Assembly: GCF_040712315.1 (NCBI RefSeq)
Contig: NC_134017.1
Location: forward strand, 9,578,001 to 9,642,000
Origin: Castanea sativa
Lineage: Eukaryota > Streptophyta > Magnoliopsida > Fagales > Fagaceae
Reading direction: 5' to 3'
Length of the DNA stretch: 64,000 nt
Below the pieces are notes generated by a model. That model saw only the letters and a program-made list of their open reading frames with translations, was not told the DNA's origin and made no database searches. The translations under genes were made by a program, and so were the position numbers. Positions 1 to 8,051 of this stretch are shown in pieces (positions within the stretch are counted from its first letter, which is position 1; the number at the start of each line of letters is the position of its first letter).

Positions 1-1190
1 ACACCTCCCCGAACCCATGATGTTGGGCTTGATGGACAATAGACTCCACAGAGTTTTTCAGCATTCATGAAGCCTTCATTATACTACTTCTCCTCACAGG
101 CTTCAATGGCCACTTTAAGGTCAGTGATCTCGTCGGCTTGTGCCAAATTTAGGCTTTCTGCCTTCGCCAATTTGAACTCCGTGCCCCTCAGCTTAACCTT
201 CATTTCTGTCAATTTATTCTCCGCCTTCAACTGGGCTTTCTTGGCAAATTACACCTTCTTCTTGGTGACTTCAGCAAGTTTGCCCTTTTCCTTTGTTGTG
301 GCAGCCGCAACGTCTTTTAAGGCCTTCTCCCGATCGGTATCTACGACAGCCTCTTTTAACCTCTCGTCAATGACGTAGGTCAACTGCGCGGCTTGATGAC
401 GCAACAATGATAAGATGACAAGTGTGAAGGCAAAGGGAATACACATGCATTATAGCAGATGGAAAAGGACAGGACAGTAAGTTACCACCTATGGTATGCC
501 ATTGCAGCCGCCAAACCAATGGCTCGTCAGTCCCGTCCGAAAAGAAGTGAAAATCCTCGGGCAATAGGAGGCCTCGCACTAAGTTCTAGGTGACCTGCCC
601 CCTTTTGCCTTGTGCCCATGTCCTTACGTTGGCAAACACCAACAAAGGCTCATCACCAAGTCTGAAGGCAGTCTGCCAACCCACCTCGGGTTGGGAAGAG
701 GATGCCACATCGGTCCCGACTTGGGCAGTGGGTTGAGAACCACCAGTCGGCTCCCAGATCGTGATCCCGCTAGATACCTGAGGAGGGGTCCTCACGGGAG
801 CATCACTTGAAACCCTAGGTGGTTGTTCGGCGATGTGCTGCCTTTTTCTAATACGGCCAGTAGGAGGGGGAGGAGTCTAATCCCTGCCTTGGGGATGTTG
901 TGGCTGACCCGCAGGGTGGGTGCCGGGCAAAAACCAGTCAATGGTCATTGTTCGCTTTTTCACCATCTCTTTGCCTTGACCGGCCTCCGCTTCCGAAGAA
1001 TTAACCAACTCAGCTACTTGAATCGGGGCTTCAGGCTCCTCAACAGGTATGTGGGCTCTACGGCTTTGAGATATAATATCAGCCGAGGCGTCCTTTATTG
1101 ATGCAAGAGAATTCGTAGCAGTGTACCGGGTAGGCCTATTCGTTGATCTACCAACACCGACTGAAACCAGTCTAATCGCATCAATCCGCC
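1..1190 (-). pseudogene. Gypsy-type transposon gag-like protein, C-terminal part (decayed)
   Basis: Minus-strand translation gives an interrupted protein of the type annotated in plants as a putative gypsy-type transposon protein. Reading from high to low coordinates there is a Pro/Ser-rich linker (about 1130-620), then LVRGLLLPEDFHFF and RRLQWHT-like motifs (about 590-480). A Lys/Glu/Ala-rich coiled coil (about 410-80) follows, ending in a YNEGF motif near 70. In-frame stops break it, including one near 250 inside the coiled coil and one near 890. It belongs with the N-terminal piece at 2484-3060 and the LTR-like sequence beyond. The left end leaves the window. Family assignment is from memory of similar plant repeat proteins. 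Confidence 0.6.
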
Positions 1191-1319
1191 CCCTTCAGAG
1201 CTCCGCTGATGGTTTTTAGCATGGTGGTCGATGACATCTTTTTAACTTCGACATCTAACCGGTGCGGCCGTTGGCACCGAGATGTGCACACCGCCGAGAA
1301 CCGAACCGCACTGAGTATG

Positions 1320-1323
<4 letters not shown>

Positions 1324-1352
<29 letters not shown>
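1324..1352. repeat. (TA)n microsatellite
   Basis: Uninterrupted TA dinucleotide run of about 14 units. Confidence 0.9.
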
Positions 1353-1354
<2 letters not shown>

Positions 1355-1358
1355 AATT

Positions 1359-1428
1359 GAGATGTGCTCTCAGTTTCTCATGCCGTGGCCCATGAGATGT
1401 GCTCTCAGTTTCTCATGCCGTGGCCATG
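1359..1428. repeat. 35-bp tandem duplication (2 copies)
   Basis: Two adjacent near-identical 35-bp units, each starting GAGATGTGCTCTCAG, at 1359 and 1394. Confidence 0.9.
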
Positions 1429-1627
1429 CTCTATTAAAAAATATATGGTGTACTGAGCACGTCGAGCTCAGTCTCTCAGTTTTTTTTTTCTTTGGTTTGT
1501 GATGATGACTAACCTACGTGCGAAGTCAAAAGAATTAAGCCCATCAATAAATAAAAATTGTTAGCGTGTGTCATTCTTAAAGTTTGAATAGTCTCACTCA
1601 GGTCTTGTCTAATTGTCTTGCATTTAA

Positions 1628-1683
1628 ACAAAAAATAAAAAACAAAAAACAAAAAACAAAAAACAAAAAACAAAAAAAAAAAG
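1628..1683. repeat. A-rich (AAAAAAC)n repeat
   Basis: Run of A5-6 separated by single C residues, then a pure A stretch. Low-complexity DNA; the short hydrophobic ORF read from its complement is an artefact of the poly(T) strand. Confidence 0.85.
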
Positions 1684-2483
1684 AAAAACAATGTCGTATT
1701 TGGTTAGTGTAAGTCACTGTATAAGTTTTTTTTTTCTTATTTACTCAGCCACACACGTACCCAGTTGTCTAACGCTCTAACTTGTCTCTTTCTCTCTATT
1801 TTTATACTTTTGCTCTCAGTATTTCAAACTCCACTCACTCCATCACTTAGCTCAGTCAGACTTAGATAGTTGGTTTGTAATGGGTTTTAACATTTGGGTT
1901 TGTAATGGGTTTTGAATATTTTGATATTTAGATTTTATCTAAGTTTTGATTTGTTGTTTGAATCCTTGAGTTTTCTGGGTTTGATTTTGGTTTTAGAATT
2001 TAGATATCTCTTCCTTTCTATATGTGTGATAGACAGGTGGACACTGACCACTACACTGACTGAAACCACCACCGAGGATGCTGGAGAACCGTTCCTTAGG
2101 AGCGGCAGTGGCTTGGGTTTTTAGGAAACTGAAGATTCCAGTGCGGTGTAGAAACGGCCACAAAAATCGGCTGCACCGCACCGTGTACAGCCCTAGTACC
2201 AGGGGCCGAGGTCTCTAACTTCACCTACCATTAGAGAGGGGGGGAGCAAGTTGGCGTGCCGTACGTCTATGTACGACAACATGGGGCTATCCACTAATAG
2301 GGCCTGGCTGAAGTTCTGCCATGTAGTGTACAGCGGATTGAAGCCGAGAATCATGTGAGATGCACGGAGTTATCCGTCCAAGTGCACAAATATTTCCAAT
2401 CTGAGTACAAAGTTGAGGTCTCTCACATGCACAACTCTAAGGTTGGGTTTGAACCTTTTGCTCTCTGCACCAATGCAACACGA

Positions 2484-3060
2484 AAACTGGTTAATATATG
2501 TATAAGTAAAGTAAGCAAAGAAAAAATCTCAGGTCTAAGGCAAATAAAAGTGCTCGGTACCGACCAACATCTCGTGGGGAAAGTGGGCAGGGGAGCTCAT
2601 TGGCAAACCAATTGCCGCTCACCCAAACGAATTCTCTCCGTTGAATTTCTGTTGGAGTCGGGAAGGTATGATATGAGCCATACTCATACATCCCTAGCTT
2701 TTAAATAATAATCGGACCTACTGTTATGACATAAACCATACATGAAGTTTATGTCGTGGTGGTTTAGTTGCAACCCATATAGTTGGTTCAACCTATTTAC
2801 ACAACTTACAATTTGGAAAAAATTGGGAGGAAGTTGGTTGGGGCACAATCTGTAAAATCTAAGGGCACCGAGTATGAGAGGGTCAACGGGAAACCTAACC
2901 CCACCCTCTAAAATGGCCATCAAAGGAAAAAAAAAAAATACTACATTTGGGTTAGAACGTCGCTAGAGAGCAATATCGCCCTCGTGACAGTAGGCGATGT
3001 CAACATCTCTAGGAACGTCATAGGCTACTCTAAAGTTAGCCAAGGCCACCTCAGACGCAA
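2484..3060 (-). pseudogene. Gypsy-type transposon gag-like protein, N-terminal part (decayed)
   Basis: Minus-strand translation gives SEVALANFRVAYDVPRDVDI (about 3050-2990), then a stop in what should be a link to the next block. The next block (2923-2684) contains EGGVRFPVDPLI, ALRFYRLCPNQLPPNF and HHDINFMYGL. A shifted frame then gives EFVWVSGNWF and SPRDVGRYR. These are conserved blocks of the plant gypsy-type transposon protein that continues at 1-1190. A frame break near 2690 and several stops show it is dead. Confidence 0.6.
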
Positions 3061-3159
3061 GAAGGTGTGATTATCCCATTCCTAAACTCTAGAGTGAAGA
3101 AAAATTGAAAGAAGAGGAAAGGGTAAAGAAAACTTACTTTAGGCTCTAGGAAATGATGA

Positions 3160-3726
3160 TCTGGAATGGAGTATTAACGCACGGGATGATTATGCCCGAC
3201 AGAGAGGAAGTTAAAGGAGAGAGGATGCAAAGAGTAAAATGAAAAATCTGGAGATACTATTTATAAGGCCAGAGCATTTAATGAACAAGAAGGCGGGAAA
3301 GTCATTCTGGCTTCTTTTCGTAACCCTCCACACGAGCTGGCACAAATCACGAACTGTCGGGTTATGGAAGCGGTGAGATGTGACAGTCTAACAGGGCGCC
3401 CCTTTTGAGAAAATATTGATGGTCATCTAGTTAGTTTAATAATTGGCGGTTGGGATCCCCGAAGGATCACTAGCGCCAACCGGATTGTCCTTGGTTCCTC
3501 CTTGGTAGCCGGGCATGAATCGAGGAGAGGCTATTGTATGGGATACGAATTCGGGCCCATTGTACTTCGAGCCATGGCCCCATGGTACGATGCACAATCT
3601 CAGGCCGTTGGGCCTTAGACCTTGATTCGAACACATCTTCAGGCCCAATTAGAGCCTAAATACTAGAATAGGCCAGTCTCCCTCTCTCTAAACGTGTCAG
3701 AGGTGAGCTCCTGCCAATCACATTAC
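3160..3726 (-). mobile_element. LTR-like region upstream of the gag-like pseudogene
   Basis: On the minus strand this lies just upstream of the gag-like pseudogene, where a 5' LTR and leader would be. A TATA-like CTTATAAATAGT is present near 3260. A possible LTR start, TGTAATGTGATTGG, reads from 3726. The matching 3' LTR is outside the window, so the boundaries are not proven. Confidence 0.4.
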
Positions 3727-3740
3727 ACCTTAATCAGGAA

Positions 3741-4112
3741 GTGTGCATGTCGAGAATGCATACGCAAATTCTTATTGGATCTTGGTTGTTCTTAACAGCA
3801 ATGGCTATTCATTTAAGTCTTCGGGTAACACCACTAGATCTTCAACAAGGTAGAAATTCTCGTATTCTGTATGTACATGTTCCTGTGGCTCGGATGAGTA
3901 TTCTTGTTTATATCACTATGGCTATAAACACTTTCTTCTTCCTATTAACAAAACACCCCTTTTTTCTTCTCTCTTCCAAAATCGGTATAGAAATAGGTGT
4001 TGTTTTACGTTGTTTACCTTAGTTACTAGGGAGTTTCGGGGAAGACCTATGTGGGGCACCTTTTGTGTGTGGGATGCTCGTTTAACCTCCGTATTCATCT
4101 CGTTTCTGAATA
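3741..4112 (+). pseudogene. ccmC: Nuclear copy of mitochondrial ccmC (NUMT fragment)
   Basis: The translation contains QILIGSWLFLTAMAIHLSLR, then LDLQQG, YVHVP, ARMSILVY and LLTKHP. These are characteristic of plant mitochondrial CcmC (also called CcmC/Ccb256), the haem-handling membrane protein of cytochrome c maturation. After a stop near 4020, a shifted frame resumes with RPMWGTF and VWDARLTSVFIS, covering the tryptophan-rich WWD-type region. Only about the first half of the roughly 240-residue protein is present. Stops, a frame break and substitutions show it is not functional. It lies in transposon-rich nuclear sequence, so transfer from mitochondrial DNA is the natural explanation. Confidence 0.85.
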
Positions 4113-4129
4113 CGGAATTGCCTTAGGAA

Positions 4130-4500
4130 ACGTCGCTGCTAAATAGTCTTTTGAAAGTGGGAACCAGTTCCAATGCCATTATCACAATTCCCAACAGAAT
4201 ATCCACTTAGAGACGATGGAATTGGACCCCCCATTCGCACTAGTAAGATCTGAAAGTAATCATAACACCTCCACTTATCTGAGGCTATAAATAGGAGGAT
4301 AGAGTGAGAAGTGGAGGTTGGCAACTCTGGGGAGAAAAGAGAGGGCAAGGGGGATTGGTATCAGTGGTGAGGAGAGCAGCTAGAGAAGGAAAATAGAGGA
4401 TTTCGTGGAAACTAGTATACAACTGGGTCTTAAAGCAAAGGACTTCTCACAGTAGGAAACTCAAAGCCCATTATATAAATAAGTTGTGAGCCCAAATATA
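4130..4500 (+). mobile_element. LTR-like promoter fragment
   Basis: Non-coding stretch with a TATA-like GGCTATAAATAGGAGG near 4282-4297 followed by purine-rich leader-like DNA, as in plant LTR U3/R regions. No target duplication or partner LTR was found. It may instead be an orphan promoter-like sequence. Confidence 0.25.
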
Positions 4501-4674
4501 GGTTGAGGCTATTAAAGCTCTATTGGGTGTGCACAATTTTGTATAGATATTATTATTTCTTTATCTTTAATTTTACAAATAACAAATAATTATTAGGAAT
4601 GAGTGATGTGGCTAATGACATGGGGTAATATGAATTCACACCATTTTCAATCATTAATTTTTATCCTATAATTC

Positions 4675-5420
4675 TTTTTTTTTTTTTTTTGGTGTTAAAA
4701 GGAGCTTGCGTTAAAAACTAACTAGCCATAGTGGCCAAAGTAGTAGTAGAAAGTCTACCATAATATAGACCATCTACATCCGAATTTACATAGGAAATAA
4801 TAAGAGTAGAAGGGGGAAAATCAAACACAACAAAATCCTCTTGGAAAGAGCATCCCCTTCTAGCCAAAGAGTCAACACGCTTATTTGCTTCTTTAAAAAC
4901 ATGCTCCACTTTGACTTGGTAAAACCTGCTTAGTAATGACCTGCAATCATTTAGAATAGAGGATAAGGACCTATTAGCCACAATGTTAGAGTGAAGCAGA
5001 TCCACAATTGTTTTTGCATCAAGTTCAACTTCAATATTTTGGATGCCTAGTTGGGAAGCTAGGATTAGCTCGTCCTTGAGTGCCTAGAATTCAGCTATAA
5101 TACTCGTGACATGCCCAATGGATCTTGAGAAGCCCTTGACCCTATTGCTCAAGCTGTCCCTAATGAGGTCTCCCCCAACCTCCTCTTCTTGGGTTGCTGA
5201 GAGAAGCACCGTCAGCATTGAGTTTTAGCCAGCCCATTGGTGGTTTTGACCATCTAACAGGAATTGCCACCATACGCTTCTGGTCTTTTATCTTTCCAAC
5301 GCAAAAAAAGTATTCCAAGGCTTAATTAATACACGGGTTGTGGAGATTATAGTCTAGGGGAATATTCACATCCTCTTTAATCTCTCTATTTTTATAAATT
5401 ATTGATCTAAAATATCGAAT
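4675..5420 (-). pseudogene. LINE ORF2 3' fragment with RNase H domain and poly(A) tail
   Basis: A run of T at 4675-4690 is the poly(A) tail of a minus-strand, 5'-truncated LINE. Translated from about 5420 downwards it gives LDYNLHNPCIN, then EYFFCVGK and PPMGWLKLNADGASLSNP. It continues, after a frame break, through GFSRSIGHVTS, LKDELILASQLGI, EVELDAKTIVDLL and VEHVFKEANKRVDSLARRG. That is the C-terminal RNase H domain of plant LINE ORF2: first Asp in NADG, Glu lost to a changed AEF-stop, Asp in LDAK, last Asp in RVDSLA. At least one in-frame stop (near 5085) and one frameshift (near 5190) disable it. Confidence 0.8.
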
Positions 5421-6259
5421 ATTCTCGCTCTAAAATACAATTGAGATTGTATCTCATCTATATTATAAAAATAAAAATAGAAGTCATTGATGTCTTCACA
5501 TAATCCTATTATTTACATTTAGAAAAATTGCACTCTAAAATACAACTTAAATTGACTAAACTTGATTAAACCATATAGTGCCTGTCAGATGTATCCTATC
5601 CACCAATCCTGGCTTATATAAGTGGTAGTAGCAAAAAGAATGTAGTGGATGACAAATTATACATCTACTTTTGAAGTGGCATTATGCGGTGAAGTGGTTT
5701 GACTAAAATGTTATTTCCCATTCAAAACACTTGCCCTCTCTGCATCCCTTTCCCTGTACAACACAATTACCGGTGCAGCAATGGTACCTAAATCAGCCTT
5801 CAACCCAATTTGTAGTGGTTAATTCTGTTAATATGTGAAAGGAAACTCATCAATCGGCATACACCGATTCTGATACACAGCCTATGCTGTCAAGTGTTGT
5901 TGAAGATCTAGGTGTTCTCTCATGATCTCCAAAAAATTAAAAAATCGAGGATGTTCCAAATACTAACTAGGCTGCTGATGTTAATTTCTGGCGTCAAATA
6001 AGTTACATAAAATATGAAAAATTTACAAACTTGCTCCAACGGTAGTTAACCAAGTATTTATGATTTTTTTTTTTAATTTTGTACTAATTTAATAATTAAA
6101 AATATTGTCAATTAAGTGGTAGCATTTAAAAAGGGTTATGGTTGGTGGCTTGGTGCACACTATTTGTTCCACACATGACACAACTGAAATCCAGACTTCA
6201 AAATACGATTTCAGTTCAAAAACTGAATTATGTGTAAACATTGTCCTTTCTTAAATCTC
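5421..6259. other. Non-coding AT-rich spacer
   Basis: No coding potential, RNA gene or repeat structure that I can support. Confidence 0.6.
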
Positions 6260-6680
6260 ATATATAAATATACAATTGGGTTTGGGAGCTCGTTCATGGG
6301 TTCCATCCTCATCCTCCTCTTTTCAATTAAGGTGACAAAAAATACTTGGGCTTTAGTACTTTACTTTTATATATGCTTTAATCTAATTGGACCTGATAAT
6401 TTTGGAACTGGTTCAATGTTTCTTTCCTTTTTCCACCATATTCTTGGCAAGAAGTCGAGCAACCGAGCTTGCAAGTTGCAACCGTAGAGCCCACAGGAGT
6501 AAATGCTTACCTATTTTCTTCCAAATGCAAAAGAACATTTGTTGACTCTTTCAAACTGTTCAAAAGTTTTAGGACACTGGTATAAGTATTTTACTATTTT
6601 GGAGCCCACTGATTCTATAAAAGGAATAATATGGTATCTGAAAAATCGAAATTATCCTGCTGCATGTGCACACAGTAATT
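6260..6680 (+). repeat. Upstream part of the receptor-kinase tandem duplication, copy 1
   Basis: Matches about 15275-15815 upstream of the second receptor kinase in order and wording, for example AATTGGGTTTGGGAG, GCTTGCAAGTTGCAAC and CTGATTCTATAAAA. Similarity stops near 6680, where transposon sequence begins, and resumes near 7908, about 145 bp before the start codon. Confidence 0.8.
6615..6624 (+). promoter_or_regulatory. Ancestral TATA box of receptor kinase copy 1
   Basis: CTATAAAAGG in a block matching the TATA-like CTATAAAATG of copy 2 (15779). In copy 2 that element is about 190 bp before the ATG; here it is about 1.43 kb away because of insertions at 6681-7902. Confidence 0.5.
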
Positions 6681-6813
6681 GAAAATAATTGGTTTTTTTT
6701 GGTATATTTGTTTTTTTTGAGAGAGTTTAAATTTTTAAATAACATTACAAATAATTTTATATATTTTTTACACGTATTTTTTAAAAAAAATTGAAAGACA
6801 GTATTTTAAACAT

Positions 6814-6993
6814 GAGAGGTGCTACGTCCACAACATTTTTACAACAAATCATAGGTGGTTAGTTGTTATTGGTTCAAATTTGAATCTAACACTAAGATTA
6901 CTTTTTTGCCCCAACAATAACAACCTGTAACATCCTGCCACCTATAATTTATTGTAAAAATATTGTAAAAATGTTGTGAACATATCATTTCTC
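6814..6993. mobile_element. MITE with 9-bp target duplication, copy A
   Basis: 180-bp element starting GAGAGGTGCTACGTCC. Its ends are imperfect inverted repeats: CCACAACATTTTTACAA near the start, TTGTAAAAATGTTGTG near the end. The 9-bp direct repeat TTTAAACAT flanks it (6805-6813 and 6994-7002). A related copy lies at 31127-31303. A 9-bp duplication suggests a Mutator-type source of transposase. Confidence 0.85.
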
Positions 6994-7085
6994 TTTAAAC
7001 ATACATATCAATTCACTTTTAAATTAGACTTTTCCTATTTAAAAATTTTCGTGGTCCACAATTCAATTCCAAAAGTCCACGGGGT

Positions 7086-7902
7086 AAAATAGTAAAATAG
7101 GCATAACTTTCTAACTATATAGTTAGTTGTTACGGTTTGCAAACTATATCTTTTACTAGCATCTCAAGTCTAAGAGGCTCGATTTTGGGCTTAAAAATCG
7201 AGTTTTTAAGGGTCGATTTTTATGGTCACGTGGCGTCTAGTTGGAAATCAAGAATTAGAAACTCGATTTATGTCCTATATCTATCCCTCTTTCCTTCTTA
7301 TTTTTTCCATCTGCGTTTCACTCCGGTCTTTCTTCCATTTTTTGCTTCTTTCTTCTCATTGCTTCTTTCTTCTCACTGCTTCTTTCTTCCTCGTCCTCTA
7401 CACGCCCAGCCGCCGCCGACCCACGCAGACCCAGGCCGGCGAGCCCAGGTCGCGCGACCCAGGCCGGCGCGCCTCAGGTCGCGCGACCCAGGCCGGCGCG
7501 CCCAGGTCGCGCGTCCCAGGCCGGTGAGACCCAGGCAGCCGTGGATCTGGGGCAATGGTTTTTTTTTTTTTTTGTGCGTGCTGGGTTCTGTTCAGTCTTG
7601 ATCTTCACATGGTGGTGGATGAATTTTGATGGCTTTTTGGATTTTGATGGCTGTAGATTTCAGATGGCAAAAGACTTGGATTTTTTTTATTTTGGGTTTG
7701 TAAATCGAGTCATAGAAACTCGATTTTCAGGTGGTTCCACGTGGAAAAAAATGCCACATCAGACATTAAAAATCGACTTTCAAAAATTCGATTTTTGACC
7801 CAAAATCGAGCCTCTCGAACTCGAGATGCTAGTAAAAAATATAGTTTGTAAACCGTAACAACTAACTATATAGTTAGAAAATTATGCCTATTTTACTATT
7901 TT
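7086..7902. mobile_element. Non-autonomous element with about 134-bp terminal inverted repeats
   Basis: 7086-7219 and 7769-7902 are inverted copies of each other with few mismatches, beginning AAAATAGTAAAATAGGCATA. Inside the ends are repeated AAATCGAG/CTCGATTT words. The centre is a pyrimidine-rich stretch and a GC-rich minisatellite. No transposase is encoded and no flanking target duplication is visible. The long ends resemble Mutator-like elements, but the class is not proven. It is absent from the same place in receptor-kinase copy 2. Confidence 0.8.
7428..7536. repeat. GC-rich 28-29-bp minisatellite
   Basis: About four units of a 28-29-bp repeat starting GACCCAGGCCGG (7428, 7456, 7485, 7513) with a partial fifth. 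It forms a sharp GC island within the AT-rich inverted-repeat element. The repeats keep several frames open, so the long ORFs over it are not evidence of a gene. Confidence 0.9.
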
Positions 7903-8051
7903 CTCCTGTTCGAGAAGACTCATGTCTTTCACCTAAAAGATAACTGTGAAAGGTTTCTATGTTCATCGAACTTCAAGCTACATAACTCTCTTATCAGCAT
8001 TTCTCAGACTAAAAATAAGCCAAAGTTCTGCTTTTTATATCTCCATTTTTC

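Larger units (their letters stand above)
1200..2203. mobile_element. Insertion splitting the gag-like pseudogene, possible hAT-type element
   Basis: The gag-like reading frame is interrupted between about 1200 and 2200 by unrelated AT-rich DNA. The right end, read on the minus strand from 2195, begins TAGGGCTGTACA, which resembles hAT terminal repeats. GC-rich blocks (CCGGTGCGG, GCACCGCACC) lie near both ends. No convincing left terminus or target duplication was found, so the class is tentative. It carries a TA run, a 35-bp duplication and a poly(A5-6 C) run, listed separately. Confidence 0.3.

Noticed and set aside
1123..2203. Imperfect 8-bp direct repeat GTACCGGG/GTACCAGG as hAT target duplication
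   Set aside because: One mismatch, weak left terminus, and the gag-like frame seems to continue past the left site; not enough to fix borders.
3741..4022. Open frame as a real nuclear ccmC-type gene
   Set aside because: Truncated to about half length with stop and frameshift and no targeting peptide; a mitochondrial-derived pseudogene explains it.
7137..7601. 154-codon open frame with Arg/Pro-rich repeats
   Set aside because: It lies wholly inside the inverted-repeat element and over the GC minisatellite, which keeps several frames open. No family features.
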